This document shows, piece after piece, positions 1-11,158 of a stretch of 46,691 bases of DNA. A program made the translations under genes and the position numbers. Each line of letters starts with the position of its first letter. The stretch's first letter is position 1. Source of the stretch: Kofleriaceae bacterium. GTDB taxonomy: Bacteria; Myxococcota_A; Polyangia; Haliangiales; Haliangiaceae. The notes below the pieces were generated by a model, which had not been told where the DNA came from, ran no database searches, and worked only from the letters and a program-made list of their open reading frames with translations. The stretch covers positions 1 through 46,691 of the forward strand of contig JALHPV010000017.1 of assembly GCA_022842285.1 (NCBI GenBank). The letters are read 5' to 3'.

Positions 1-15
1 CAGAAGCGCGCGCGC

Positions 16-2553
<2,538 letters not shown>

Positions 2554-2580
2554 TCACACCAAGTTTTGCGATCTCGGACG

Positions 2581-2586
2581 TACATT
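2581..2586 (+). promoter_or_regulatory. Candidate leaderless -10 box (TACATT)
   Basis: TACATT lies 7 bases before the GTG at 2594 and there is no Shine-Dalgarno sequence between them, so transcription would start at or within a base or two of the start codon. No convincing -35 is seen. The same architecture recurs at several other first genes in this window. Confidence 0.4.
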
Positions 2587-2593
2587 CAGCACG

Positions 2594-3016
2594 GTGATCG
2601 GAGCCCCTGTCGCGTTCCCTCGAATCGAGGCTCCCGCGGACTGGATCGCGGAGGTGCGCGGGCCGCAGAGACACCTCACGCCGCCCACGGCCGACGGGCG
2701 CATCACGGTCATGCCGGTGCAGGTGTTGCCGCCCACGGGGCTCGCGCAGTTTCTCGAGTGGGTGCTGGTCCAGGAGGACGTGCGGCCGCTCAAGCGAGGA
2801 CCGCTCTCGCCGCTCGAGTCGCTCGCGGGCACCCCCGGGCTCTGGCTCGACGTCGTGGAGCTCGACGAGCACCAGGAGCCCGTCGCCTGGCGCTCCTATG
2901 CCGCGTTCGAGCTGCCAGCCCGCCGCGTGGCCCTGCTGGTCCTCACGGCCGCGCCGGCGGCGTTTCCGGCCCTCCGCGAGGTGTTCGGCCGGGTCGCGCT
3001 GTCACTCGTGCCCTGA
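2594..3016 (+). CDS. Hypothetical protein, 140 aa
   Basis: I do not recognise this protein. It starts with GTG and has no signal peptide or transmembrane segment. The middle is Trp/Leu/Pro rich (PPTGLAQFLEWVLVQED), and the C-terminal part alternates hydrophobic strands and a helix (VALLVLTAAPAAFPALREVFGRVALSL). That tail resembles the end of small PsbP/DUF1795-like folds, but this is only an impression. The residue composition looks like a real soluble protein and a -10-like TACATT sits just before the start. It is divergent from gyrB and convergent with the next gene. Sits inside the usually tight recF-gyrB interval. Confidence 0.6.
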   Translation: MIGAPVAFPRIEAPADWIAEVRGPQRHLTPPTADGRITVMPVQVLPPTGLAQFLEWVLVQEDVRPLKRGPLSPLESLAGTPGLWLDVVELDEHQEPVAWRSYAAFELPARRVALLVLTAAPAAFPALREVFGRVALSLVP

Positions 3017-3043
3017 GGCCTCGGGCGTCCGTCCCTGGACGGG

Positions 3044-4258
3044 CTACTCGGCGAACGGCGACCAGCGCCGGACCTGGTCCATGGTCGGGAAGCTGGGGAT
3101 GGCGGGCATCGACGGCAGCGTTCCTGGTAGCGACGGCAGCGACGGCATGAGCGGCATGCCGATCCCCGCATCCTCGAGCATGCGGCCGATCCGCGGCGCA
3201 TACGGGATATCGGGGAGCGTTGGCATCTGAAAGTCGGTCGGATCGGAGGTGTTCACCGGCAGGCCGGGCAAGCCCGTGTCGGCGTTCCCCGCGAAGCGGC
3301 GCATGTCGCGGCGCATGGCGTCGGGATCGCCCTCCTCGCGGGCCCGGTAGTCGGCGAGCATCCGGCGACTCCAGGCGACGCGCTGCGAGCTGTCACCGAT
3401 ATCGATGTCCTCGCCTGGCCGCGTGCGGTCGTTGAAGTTCGCGAAGCTCTCGCCGCCGGGGATCGGCGACACGAGGGCGGGCGAGATGGTGTCGAACACC
3501 TCGCGCGTGGCGGGGTCGCGGTCGTAGACGTTCTCCTGCGCGAAGATCGACTGCTCGTGGTGCAGGAGGGCTCCGTTCCCCGACCAGATGAGCTCCTGCG
3601 CGGCCTGGATGGCCGCCTCGTCGCCGCTGGCGCGGGCCGCCTCGAGAGCCGCCTGGCCCTCGGCGATCTGCTCCCAGCCCGCGAGCTGGGTGGCCGGCAG
3701 CTCGCCGCACTCGGCCGCTTCGCGCAGCGCCTCGATGCCTCCCTGCTGCATCGCGAGGTGTTGCCACATGAGGTCGTTGTAGATGCCGGCGTTGCCCTCC
3801 GCGAGGCGCGTTCCGAGCAGCTCCGTGTCGACGGCCCCGTTGATTCCATCTCCGATCGACGGCCCCAGGGGCGGCGACGGCATGAGGCCCGGTCCGATGG
3901 GGAGCGGAGCGTTCGTGGCCTGGACCCCCGCGATGCCGACACCGACGAGGTCGGACGCGTAGCTCGCCATCCCGGCCCACTTCATCGAGTCCGGATCGGA
4001 CAGGTACATGTTCGCGTACTGGCCGGTGATGAGGGTGTTGCGGATCCGCGGATCCATCGCGTTGAACTCCTCCTCGGAGCTCACGCCGATGCGCGCAAAG
4101 GCCTGCGCCCGGTACCGGTCACGAATGCTGCCTTCTCCACACGCGAGCGAGGCTGGCTGCGACGTGGGACCTTCCTCGAGCATCGAGACCGGGGTGGCGA
4201 GCATGTTCGGCGCCTGCCGCTCCCGGACCTCCTCTACCAGTGTGCCCATATGGTCCAT
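3044..4258 (-). CDS. Hypothetical protein, 404 aa, Pro-rich C-terminus
   Basis: Function unknown. There is no signal peptide and no clear membrane segment. The N-terminal 250 residues look like a folded helical domain with conserved-looking stretches: MKWAGMASYASDLVG, DLMWQHLAMQQGGIEAL and ALLHHEQSIF. This pattern weakly recalls DUF2515-type proteins; I would not transfer a name. The last 90 residues are low complexity, with repeated P-x-x-P (MPLMPSLPSLPG...). Internal ATG codons at residue 4 or 19 could be the true start. It ends 27 bases from the convergent 140-aa gene and begins 27 bases after the end of recF, so it may be transcribed with dnaN-recF. Confidence 0.65.
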   Translation of the reverse strand: MDHMGTLVEEVRERQAPNMLATPVSMLEEGPTSQPASLACGEGSIRDRYRAQAFARIGVSSEEEFNAMDPRIRNTLITGQYANMYLSDPDSMKWAGMASYASDLVGVGIAGVQATNAPLPIGPGLMPSPPLGPSIGDGINGAVDTELLGTRLAEGNAGIYNDLMWQHLAMQQGGIEALREAAECGELPATQLAGWEQIAEGQAALEAARASGDEAAIQAAQELIWSGNGALLHHEQSIFAQENVYDRDPATREVFDTISPALVSPIPGGESFANFNDRTRPGEDIDIGDSSQRVAWSRRMLADYRAREEGDPDAMRRDMRRFAGNADTGLPGLPVNTSDPTDFQMPTLPDIPYAPRIGRMLEDAGIGMPLMPSLPSLPGTLPSMPAIPSFPTMDQVRRWSPFAE

Positions 4259-4285
4259 CTTACGTCGGGAGCGTGGGGAGTTTCC

Positions 4286-5383
4286 TCAGGACTGGATCTG
4301 GCCGTTCTGAATGCGGAAGTCCGCGCGATCACGGGACAAGAGGACATGGCTCGCGGCCGTGGTGGTGATGAAGCACTGGCCGGCCAGGGTCGCGAGGTGG
4401 TCGAACAGGTATTCGTTGCGGGAGGGGTCCAGCTCGGACGAGACGTCGTCCAGCAGCAAGATCGGCGCGTCGCCATGGGTCGCGCCCAGCACGGTCAGCT
4501 CCGCCGTCTTCCACGCGAGCATGATGGCGCGCAGCTGCCCCTGGGACGCGAAGCTGCCCGCCTCGCGGCCCTCGAGCTCGAGGGTCACGTCGTCGCGGTG
4601 GGGCCCGAGCAGCGTGGATCCGACGGCGAGATCCCGGGCCCGGCCCTCGGCGAGCTGGCGCTCGATCGCAGCGGCCGGCACCCCGACCAGCTTCGATGCG
4701 TAGCGCGCCCCGGCGGCCAAGCCTGTCCGGGTGATCGCGGCGAAGGCCTGCGAGAGCTCGGGGCCCAGGCGCTCGAGGAAGCGCACGCGCGCCGCCACCA
4801 CCGTCTCCGCGAGCCGGGCGAGCTGGGCGTCGTACACGGCCAGCATGTCGGCGACCTGCCCCGGGTTGATGCGCCCCTCCCCGGCCTGCTTGAGCACGCT
4901 GTTGCGGCTTCGCAGGACCTTCTCGTAGTCGGCGGCCGTCCCGAGGTAGCTCGGATCGAGGTTGAAGACGCCCCGGTCCAGAAAGCGCCGCCGGTCCCCG
5001 GGCGCTCCCCGCGGCAAGGCGAGGTCCTCGGGCGTGAACACGACCACGTTGAACGCCCCGAAGTAGCGAGCGAGCGGCCGGGCGGCTTTGCCATCGAGCC
5101 GGACCCGCCGACCTCCCTGCCCCAGATCGACCTCGTACACGCGCACCAGGTCGTCCTTCTGCACCCGGGCCCCGAGCTTCGCCTCGGGCCGGCCAAAGGC
5201 GACCAGGTCGGCGAGGCGCGACGTCCGGAACGACCGCAGCGTGGCCACCACGAAGATGGCCTCGAGCAGGTTCGTCTTGCCCTGACCGTTGTCACCGACG
5301 AAGACGTTGAAGCGCTCGCGGGGCTCCAGCGTCAGCGGCGCCAGGTTGCGGATACCGTCCGCGACGAGCGCCAGGATCTTCAC
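4286..5383 (-). CDS. recF: DNA replication and repair protein RecF
   Basis: SMC-like ATPase that loads RecA on gapped DNA together with RecO and RecR. The 365 residues (family usually 355-375) begin with a GTG codon. The Walker A motif GDNGQGKT is at residues 30-37. A Walker B/D-loop segment LLLDDVSSELD lies near residue 310, and a signature-like segment (FASQGQLRAIMLA) precedes it. It lies 41 bases downstream of dnaN on the same strand, in the standard dnaA-dnaN-recF order, and is probably co-transcribed with dnaN. Confidence 0.96.
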   Translation of the reverse strand: MKILALVADGIRNLAPLTLEPRERFNVFVGDNGQGKTNLLEAIFVVATLRSFRTSRLADLVAFGRPEAKLGARVQKDDLVRVYEVDLGQGGRRVRLDGKAARPLARYFGAFNVVVFTPEDLALPRGAPGDRRRFLDRGVFNLDPSYLGTAADYEKVLRSRNSVLKQAGEGRINPGQVADMLAVYDAQLARLAETVVAARVRFLERLGPELSQAFAAITRTGLAAGARYASKLVGVPAAAIERQLAEGRARDLAVGSTLLGPHRDDVTLELEGREAGSFASQGQLRAIMLAWKTAELTVLGATHGDAPILLLDDVSSELDPSRNEYLFDHLATLAGQCFITTTAASHVLLSRDRADFRIQNGQIQS

Positions 5384-5424
5384 GCCAGTTCAGCCTTACG
5401 TCGTCGGCGAGGCCCGCAGGCTCG

Positions 5425-6522
5425 CTAGATTCGCATCGGCATGACGACACCGAGGTAGTCGTCGCCGGTCAGCGGGCGAATCAGGCCCGGGTCGAGCTCG
5501 CCGCCGAGGGACAGCGTGACCTGGTCAGAGGACATCTGGCCGAGCAGCTCGACGACGTACTTCGGGTTGAAGCCAATCGCGATGGCCTCGCCGTTGTACT
5601 CGGCATCCAGCTCCTCGCGGACCTCGCCCACGTCCGGGTTGTCGCTCGTGATGGTGATGCCGTTCGTGCTGGCGGCGACCTTCACGCCGCGCGTCTCCGA
5701 CGACATGAGCTGCGCCCGCTTCATGGCCTCGATGAACCGACCGCGGTCGACGGTGATGACCCGCTTGTGGTCCTTCGGGATGACCTGCTCGTAGGGCGGA
5801 AACTGGGCGTCGATGAGCTTCACGGCCAGCGCGATGTCATCGGCGACGAGGAACAGGTGCGGCGTCTTGATGGCGAGCTTGCACGTGCCGCCTGCCTCGA
5901 GCACGCGCCGGATCTCCGAGAGGCCCTTCTTCGGGATGATGATGCCCGCCGAGAGCTTGGGACCGTTCGGGATCGTGCGCTCGACCTTGCTCAGGCGATG
6001 GCCGTCCGTCGAGACCATGCGGCTCTTGCTGCCGTCACTCTCGAAGTACACGCCGTTCAGGTGGAAGCGCGTCTCGTCGTTGCAGACCGAGAACATGGTG
6101 CGCTCGATCATCTCGCGGAGGACGCCGCTCTCGACGGTGGAGTACTGGGCCTCGCGATGGTCGGGGACCTTCGGGAAGTCGCGGTCGGGCATGCCGACGA
6201 TGCGATAGGCCACCTTGCCGCTCTTGATCTCCGCCCAGTGGTTGTCCGCCTTCTTGAGCGAAACCTCGTCGCCCGGAGCGTTGCTCACGAGGTCGTACAG
6301 GTTCTTCGCTCCGAGGGTGATGCCACCGTCGCTCGCGTTCGTGCTCTTGAGCTCGGCGGTGAGCGAGACGTTCAAGTCTGTCGCGGCGACGAGGAGCTGA
6401 TTCTTCCCCTGCGTGCGAAGCAGGACGTTCGCGAGCATCGGCATCGTGCTCTTGCGGTCAGCGATGCCTGACGCGAGGCGCAGTCCGCGCAGGAACTCCT
6501 GCTTTGCGATCTTGAATTCCAT
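5425..6522 (-). CDS. dnaN: DNA polymerase III sliding clamp (beta)
   Basis: Ring-shaped processivity clamp of the replicative polymerase. The 365 residues are close to the 366 of E. coli and divide into three repeated clamp domains (N-terminal MEFKIAKQEFLRGL; C-terminal DYLGVVMPMRI, the usual M-P-M-R/K ending). The ATG at 6522 is preceded by GAGGGGACC, a good Shine-Dalgarno sequence. Its 5' region contains the candidate origin-unwinding element at 6554-6618, so clamp expression and origin activity share one intergenic region. Confidence 0.98.
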   Translation of the reverse strand: MEFKIAKQEFLRGLRLASGIADRKSTMPMLANVLLRTQGKNQLLVAATDLNVSLTAELKSTNASDGGITLGAKNLYDLVSNAPGDEVSLKKADNHWAEIKSGKVAYRIVGMPDRDFPKVPDHREAQYSTVESGVLREMIERTMFSVCNDETRFHLNGVYFESDGSKSRMVSTDGHRLSKVERTIPNGPKLSAGIIIPKKGLSEIRRVLEAGGTCKLAIKTPHLFLVADDIALAVKLIDAQFPPYEQVIPKDHKRVITVDRGRFIEAMKRAQLMSSETRGVKVAASTNGITITSDNPDVGEVREELDAEYNGEAIAIGFNPKYVVELLGQMSSDQVTLSLGGELDPGLIRPLTGDDYLGVVMPMRI

Positions 6523-6553
6523 GGTCCCCTCGTTCGCTCGTGCTCGGTCTGGA

Positions 6554-6618
6554 TCTTTAAGAGAAATAAGATCTTTGTAGAAGTAAGATCTAGTAGCAGC
6601 TGTGGATGCTGTGGGTAG
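6554..6618 (-). promoter_or_regulatory. Candidate oriC basal unwinding element: tandem DnaA boxes, TAG trio, AT-rich DUE
   Basis: Seen on the plus strand: two adjacent DnaA-box-like nonamers, TGTGGATGC (6601-6609) and TGTGGGTAG (6610-6618), each 7/9 to TGTGGATAA. Next to them is TAGTAGCAG (6591-6599), a run of trinucleotides like the DnaA-trio. Then come about 37 bases (6554-6590) with roughly 73% A+T, containing the near-repeat TAAGATCTTTGTAGAAG / TAAGATCTAGTAGCAG. The order box-box-trio-AT matches the basal unwinding system described for Bacillus subtilis oriC, which also lies between dnaA and dnaN. The assignment to strand opening is inference. Confidence 0.6.
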
Positions 6619-6708
6619 CGTTGTAACCGGCCGCTACGACACCGGGAGCGCCGAGGCTCGCTGTGCGCTCTGTCCGATCGTCTAGGCGAGGACGGTGTGC
6701 GGCGTAGA

Positions 6709-6717
6709 TGTGGACAA
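6709..6717 (-). promoter_or_regulatory. DnaA box-like site (8/9)
   Basis: The plus-strand sequence TGTGGACAA matches the DnaA box TGTGGATAA at 8 of 9 positions. It lies 67 bases from the dnaA stop side and about 90 bases from the tandem boxes, in the same intergenic region. Confidence 0.5.
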
Positions 6718-6783
6718 GTCCCGTCGGGGAATTCGTCCACCGAACGTCCACAGCTGGGAGCACAGACTTGTTCACGGGCCCGC

Positions 6784-8190
6784 TCACTTCAAAAACAGCC
6801 CTTCCACGGCGTGGATCTCGGACCGCAGCGAAGGCTCGTTCTTCACCTTCTCTTCGATCTTCTGGACGGCCGAGATGACGGTGGTGTGGTGCTTGCCGCC
6901 AAAGGCGCGGGCGAGGTCCGGGTAGCTGTCTTTGGTGTGGTGTCGCGCGAGGTACATGGCCACGGCGCGCGGGCTGGCGACGGACTTGTGGCGTCGCTCC
7001 GACTTGATGTCGGCTGGTTTCAGGCCGTAGTAGCCCGCCACGGCCTTGATGATGGTGTCGACGGTGATGATCTCCTTGGGGCGCGTGATCGCCGCTCCGA
7101 GCGTCTCCTGCGCGAATTCGAGGTCGATCTCGCGCTTGGACAGCGACGCGTAGGCGAAGAGGCGGATGAGCGCGCCCTCGAGCTCGCGGACGTTGCTCTT
7201 GATGGACGACGCGATGTAGAGCGCGACGTCGTTCGGCAGGTCCAGGCCCTCGACGGCGGCCTTCTTCATGAGGATCGCCATGCGGACCTCGAGCTCGGGC
7301 GGCTCGATGTCGGCGAGGAGGCCCCAGGCGAACCGCGTGCGCAGTCGGTCGGCGATGTCGGAGATCTCGTGCGGCTTGCGGTCGGCGGTCAGCACGATCT
7401 GCTTGTGCTGCTCGTGGAGCGCGTTGAACGTGTGGAAGAACTCGTCCTGCGTGGACTCCTTGCCGGCGAGGAACTGCACGTCGTCGACGAGGAGGACATC
7501 GATGCCCTCGCGGTAGTTCCGACGGAACTCGTGCATGCGGCCGGTGCGGACGGCCTGCACGTACTCGTTCATGAAGCGCTCGCTCGAGATGTAGACGATG
7601 CGCGAGCCCGGCCGGTTGATGAGCTGTGTGTGACCGATGGCGTGGAGCAGGTGGGTCTTGCCGAGGCCGACGCCACCGCAGACGAAGACAGGGTTGTACT
7701 TGGGTGGGTACGACGAGGCGGCGGCCTGCGAGGCCGCGAAGGCGAGCTGGTTCGACGGACCGGCGACGAACGTCTCGAAGACGTAGCGCGGGTTGAGCGT
7801 CGCGGACTCGGGCGGCGCGATCTCGATCTCCTGCGGGGGCGCCTGCTTGATGACGGCGGCCGCGGTGACGATCTCGGGCGGTGGGGCGGCGATGGGCATG
7901 TCCATGGAGCTGGCGGCGATGGGCTCGGGGGGCTCCAGAAGGTCGGCGCTCGGGCCGTCCGGCTCGAACTCGACCGTGATGTGCTGGCCGAGGTCCTCGA
8001 GGTCGGCCTTCAGGTGGGCCAGGAAGTGCGTCTGGAACCAGTTGCGGACGTACTCGTTGGGGGCACGGAGGCGCAGGGTGCTGCCATCGAACGAGGTCAT
8101 CTCGATGGGCCGAAGCCACATGTCGAAGTACTGCGGCGATACGCGCGTGCGGAGCCGGTCGACTGCTTCATCCCAGATCTGTTGGGTCAT
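6784..8190 (-). CDS. dnaA: Chromosomal replication initiator DnaA
   Basis: AAA+ initiator that binds DnaA boxes, opens oriC and loads the helicase. The 468 residues show domain I (IWDEAVDRLRTRVSPQYFDMWLRPIE), a Pro/Ala/Glu-rich linker at about 80-130, and an AAA+ core with Walker A GGVGLGKT at 172-179 and Walker B VLLVDDVQF at 232-240. Domain IV carries the DnaA signature around SPRAVAMYLARHHTKDSYPDLA and GGKHHTTV. ATG at 8190 is preceded by GCAGGACAA, a short-spaced Shine-Dalgarno-like sequence. DnaA boxes lie on both sides of the gene, so autoregulation is likely. Its order relative to dnaN, recF and gyrB is the classic one, inverted relative to the window. Confidence 0.98.
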   Translation of the reverse strand: MTQQIWDEAVDRLRTRVSPQYFDMWLRPIEMTSFDGSTLRLRAPNEYVRNWFQTHFLAHLKADLEDLGQHITVEFEPDGPSADLLEPPEPIAASSMDMPIAAPPPEIVTAAAVIKQAPPQEIEIAPPESATLNPRYVFETFVAGPSNQLAFAASQAAASSYPPKYNPVFVCGGVGLGKTHLLHAIGHTQLINRPGSRIVYISSERFMNEYVQAVRTGRMHEFRRNYREGIDVLLVDDVQFLAGKESTQDEFFHTFNALHEQHKQIVLTADRKPHEISDIADRLRTRFAWGLLADIEPPELEVRMAILMKKAAVEGLDLPNDVALYIASSIKSNVRELEGALIRLFAYASLSKREIDLEFAQETLGAAITRPKEIITVDTIIKAVAGYYGLKPADIKSERRHKSVASPRAVAMYLARHHTKDSYPDLARAFGGKHHTTVISAVQKIEEKVKNEPSLRSEIHAVEGLFLK

Positions 8191-8254
8191 TTGTCCTGCG
8201 GTATCGAGTGGTTGGAAGCGTCAGTCCACAGACAAAGGAAAGCTATTCCAGAGG

Positions 8255-8263
8255 TTATCCACA
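8255..8263 (+). promoter_or_regulatory. DnaA box (perfect TTATCCACA)
   Basis: Exact match to the DnaA box consensus TTATCCACA, 64 bases upstream of the dnaA start. It has the same orientation as the box at 8310, with 46 bases between them. Confidence 0.85.
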
Positions 8264-8309
8264 AGGATCCCTGGTCCCCTCCCCGGCCCGCGAATCGAAG
8301 CCGTCAGGC

Positions 8310-8318
8310 TTATCCACA
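8310..8318 (+). promoter_or_regulatory. DnaA box (perfect TTATCCACA)
   Basis: Second exact TTATCCACA in direct orientation with the first. Two perfect copies within 64 bases in a GC-rich genome, next to dnaA, strongly support this region as part of oriC. Confidence 0.85.
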
Positions 8319-8475
8319 GGCAGGAAGTTCAGGCTTGGTAACAGAACGCGATTTCACCCCGCAAGCAGAAACCATCGCCAAATGAACTCCGGAAACCTCG
8401 TCGAAAACGGACCGCTAAATGGGCTGCGAAACGACGCCGGAGAACCTCGTAGAGCAGACGCGGGCGCCGAGCTTC

Positions 8476-8504
8476 TTGACAGGTGGGAGGCACACGAGTA
8501 TCGA
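8476..8504 (+). promoter_or_regulatory. Candidate rpmH promoter
   Basis: TTGACA at 8476-8481 is a perfect -35 box, followed after 17 bases by TATCGA at 8499-8504 as a weaker -10. It lies about 25 bases before the rpmH start, leaving room for the GAGGAG ribosome binding site at 8517-8522. Confidence 0.55.
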
Positions 8505-8528
8505 TCCCCCTCCGCCGAGGAGTGACCT

Positions 8529-8681
8529 GTGTCGAAGCGTACCTATCAGCCCCACAATAAGAGCCGGAAGCGCACCCACGGTTTCCGCGCCCGTAAGAAG
8601 ACCCGCGGGGGCCGCGAGGTTCTGCGTCGCCGCCGCGCCAAGGGGCGCAAGCGCATCTCGGTGACGGCTGCCAAGAAGTGA
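8529..8681 (+). CDS. rpmH: 50S ribosomal protein L34
   Basis: Small basic protein of the large ribosomal subunit. The gene encodes 50 residues from a GTG start: [18 protein letters not shown], then [23 protein letters not shown], the diagnostic L34 sequence. GAGGAG at 8517-8522 is well spaced from the GTG. It opens the plus-strand origin module. Its TGA overlaps the GTG of rnpA (GTGA), so the two are translationally coupled. Confidence 0.97.
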   Translation: MSKRTYQPHNKSRKRTHGFRARKKTRGGREVLRRRRAKGRKRISVTAAKK

Positions 8682-9049
8682 GTTTGGCGGCGAGGCCATC
8701 GCTTGGAATCTCCAAGGCGATGCGGCTGCGACAACGCGCCGAGTTCCTCGCTGTCCAATCCAGTGGCATCAAGCTGCACGGACGCCATGTCCTCGCGATC
8801 GCCAAGCGTCGTGAGGACAGCGGCGCCGTCGGTCGCCTCGGAATCACCGTGACCAAGAAGGTCGGCAATTCGCCTGTCCGCAATCGCATCCGCCGCGTGA
8901 TCCGCGAGTGGTTGCGGCTGCATGGCTGGGTGCCGGCCGGCTGGGATCTCGTTGTGGTTGCCAAGGAGAGTGCGGCGCGGCAGGTTGCATCCGAAACGTT
9001 CGCAACCGACCTGGCGCGCGTGCAGCGCGAGCTCCTGGCGACTCCATGA
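8678..9049 (+). CDS. rnpA: Ribonuclease P protein component
   Basis: Protein subunit of RNase P, which matures the 5' ends of tRNAs. The 123 residues contain the family core [13 protein letters not shown] and the RNR motif with its surroundings ([21 protein letters not shown]). The GTG at 8678 overlaps the rpmH stop; the ATG at 8720 would remove the first 14 residues and is a possible alternative. Its TGA overlaps the ATG of yidD. Confidence 0.95.
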   Translation: MSLAARPSLGISKAMRLRQRAEFLAVQSSGIKLHGRHVLAIAKRREDSGAVGRLGITVTKKVGNSPVRNRIRRVIREWLRLHGWVPAGWDLVVVAKESAARQVASETFATDLARVQRELLATP

Positions 9050-9315
9050 TCCTGTTCAAGGCGATTCACCGCGCAGTCGTATGGCTCGTCCTTGCGCCGG
9101 TGGTCGTCTATCGCAAAGTTCTCTCCCCGATGAAGACGGTACCCACGTGTCGGTTCCTGCCGACGTGCTCGGAGTACGCGCTCGAAGCGGTGAAGACGCG
9201 CGGAATTGTCGTCGGCGGCGCGCTCGCTACGTGGCGCGTCTGTCGGTGCAACCCATTCGGCGGTAGCGGATTCGATCCGGTCCCGCACGGCCCGGCCCGG
9301 GAAGGCGTGCACTGA
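9046..9315 (+). CDS. yidD: Membrane protein insertion efficiency factor YidD
   Basis: Small membrane-associated protein thought to assist YidC-mediated insertion. The 89 residues have an amphipathic/hydrophobic N-terminus ([28 protein letters not shown]) and the family signature with Cys residues: TCRFLPTCSEYALEAV and WRVCRCNPFGGSGFDPVP. ATG at 9046 overlaps the rnpA stop (ATGA), and its own TGA overlaps the yidC ATG by one base (TGATG). Confidence 0.95.
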   Translation: MILFKAIHRAVVWLVLAPVVVYRKVLSPMKTVPTCRFLPTCSEYALEAVKTRGIVVGGALATWRVCRCNPFGGSGFDPVPHGPAREGVH

Positions 9316-11135
9316 TGGAAGGCCAAGGCAAACGGCTCCTGCTCGCGGTGGCACTCGCGCTCGGCGTGATGCTCGCGTGGAACATGCTCTTCCCGTCGAA
9401 GGAAGAGCCGAAGAAGAAGCCCGTCGCCACGGCGACCGGCAGCGGCTCGGGCTCGGGCTCGGGCGCGACCGGAGTGGACGCGAAGGCCCCCGTCGAGGTG
9501 GGCGCGCCCTGCGTCGGCGAAGAGATCGCGTTCCCGTTCGAGAAGAAGTTCACCGCGACCCTCTCGGAGTGCGGCGCCGCGCTCGTCGGCTGGCAGCTCG
9601 CGGATCCGCGCTTTGCCGGTGATGCCACGAAGGGTCAGCTCCTCGCGTACGGCATTCCCGACGCGGGCAGCTTCCTCATCAGCTTCCCGCGGTCGCAGAT
9701 CGATGTCTCGCACCGCGAGAAGTGGACGCTCGTGTCCCGCACGGACACGGAGGCGGTCTTCTCGCTGACGACGCCGTACCTCGAGCTGAAGAAGACCTAC
9801 ACGTTCGCCCCCGCCAACTACCTCGTTCGGATGAACGTGGCGGTGAAGGCGACGAAGGTCGCGTCGGATCAGACGGTCGCAGTCTCGGTCTTCGCGTTCC
9901 AGAATCCGAAGGCGGACGTCGAGGGTAGCAGCCAGATCGCGGCGCGCGCGTGGTCGTCATCGACGCTGCGCTCCGACGGCGAGCACACCGTCGCGACGAA
10001 CCTCAAGGACCTGATCGTCTCCGCGCGGCACGAGCCCGCCATTCGCTTCACCGGCTTCGAACACCCGTATCTCCTCGCGGCCTACGCCCCGAAGCGCGAC
10101 GGCAAGACGGTCGAGAAGTGGTCCTACGCGATCCAGCCGGAAGGCTTGATGCGTACGGATATCGTCTTCCCGTCGGAGAAGCTCGAGGTTGGCGCCGTCC
10201 TGAACCGCGAGGTGGTCGCCTACCTCGGCCCGCGGCTCTACAAGGAGCTCCAGGCCGCCGAGGCGATCACCGGGTTCTCGCCGGGCCCGGGCTTCCACAC
10301 GATCGTCGACTGGGGCTGGTTCGGCATCATCGGCCGCCCGCTCCACTGGCTGCTGCTCCAGCTCCAGGGGCTCGTCGGCAACTGGGGCCTCGCGATCATG
10401 CTCCTGACGTTCATCGTCAAGCTCGTCACGCTCTACCCGGTCACCCGGTCGATGCGCTCGATGAAGGCGATGGCCGCGCTCGCTCCGAAGATGAAGGAGC
10501 TGCAGGAGAAGTACAAGGACGACAAGCAGCGCCAGCAGGCCGAGACCATGGCGCTCTACAAGCAGCACGGCGTGAACCCGATCGCGGGTTGCCTCCCGAT
10601 GCTGATGCAGATGCCGGTGTGGGTCGCCCTCTACCGCATGCTCTCGAACGCGGGCGAGCTGTACCGCGAGCCGTTCATCAACGGGTGGATCTCCGATCTC
10701 ACCGCGCCGGACCCGTATCACATCCTGCCGGTGGTCCTGACGGTGACGATGTTCATCCAGGCGCGTCTGACGCCGGCCACCGGCACGTCCGGTCAGCAGA
10801 AGATGCTGCAGTACGGCATGCCGCTCGGCTTCGGTGTGATGTCGTTCTTCTTCCCCGCCGGGCTGACGATCTACATCTTCACGAACACCGTCCTCGGTGC
10901 CCTGCACTCGATCTACATGAACAAGTACGACCGCAAGTCGAAGGAGCTCGTCGCCAAGATGCAGGCGGGGATGGCCGCGACGGTCGAGAGCAAGGACAAG
11001 GAAGCGAAGAAGTCGGCCGCGAAGCCGGTCATCGATGCCGAGGCGGTCGAGAAGACGGCCCCTGCCGATGCAGACGCGCCCAAGCCCAAGCGCCCGAATG
11101 CGGGTGGCGGCGGCTCGAAGAAGAAGCGGCGCTAG
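9315..11135 (+). CDS. yidC: Membrane protein insertase YidC
   Basis: Inner-membrane insertase (Oxa1 family), acting with or without SecYEG. The 606 residues start with a membrane anchor ([20 protein letters not shown]). A Gly/Ser linker and a large periplasmic beta domain (about 70-330) follow, then the conserved helical core: [31 protein letters not shown] with the groove arginine, [19 protein letters not shown], and [14 protein letters not shown]. The tail is Lys-rich. This long form with a periplasmic domain is typical of Gram-negative bacteria, so the cell has an outer membrane. Confidence 0.97.
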   Translation: MEGQGKRLLLAVALALGVMLAWNMLFPSKEEPKKKPVATATGSGSGSGSGATGVDAKAPVEVGAPCVGEEIAFPFEKKFTATLSECGAALVGWQLADPRFAGDATKGQLLAYGIPDAGSFLISFPRSQIDVSHREKWTLVSRTDTEAVFSLTTPYLELKKTYTFAPANYLVRMNVAVKATKVASDQTVAVSVFAFQNPKADVEGSSQIAARAWSSSTLRSDGEHTVATNLKDLIVSARHEPAIRFTGFEHPYLLAAYAPKRDGKTVEKWSYAIQPEGLMRTDIVFPSEKLEVGAVLNREVVAYLGPRLYKELQAAEAITGFSPGPGFHTIVDWGWFGIIGRPLHWLLLQLQGLVGNWGLAIMLLTFIVKLVTLYPVTRSMRSMKAMAALAPKMKELQEKYKDDKQRQQAETMALYKQHGVNPIAGCLPMLMQMPVWVALYRMLSNAGELYREPFINGWISDLTAPDPYHILPVVLTVTMFIQARLTPATGTSGQQKMLQYGMPLGFGVMSFFFPAGLTIYIFTNTVLGALHSIYMNKYDRKSKELVAKMQAGMAATVESKDKEAKKSAAKPVIDAEAVEKTAPADADAPKPKRPNAGGGGSKKKRR

Positions 11136-11158
11136 ACGATTTTGATGGAGGCACGCTG

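Larger units (their letters stand above)
8191..8528. other. dnaA-rpmH intergenic region, upstream half of oriC
   Basis: This 338-base region has no convincing gene. It contains two perfect DnaA boxes, a weaker CAGTCCACA (8222-8230), scattered A-rich patches (for example 8341-8440) and the rpmH promoter near its right end. Genes on the left point left and genes on the right point right, which is the usual divergence at a chromosomal origin. Short open frames here lack start signals and codon bias. Confidence 0.75.

Noticed and set aside
3557-5428. 623-codon plus-strand frame opposite the 404-aa gene and recF
   Set aside because: Antisense of two genes; Arg/Val/Glu-rich composition typical of shadows in this genome.
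8208-8525. 105-codon open frame in the dnaA-rpmH gap
   Set aside because: It covers both DnaA boxes and the rpmH promoter, lacks codon bias and has no ribosome binding site.
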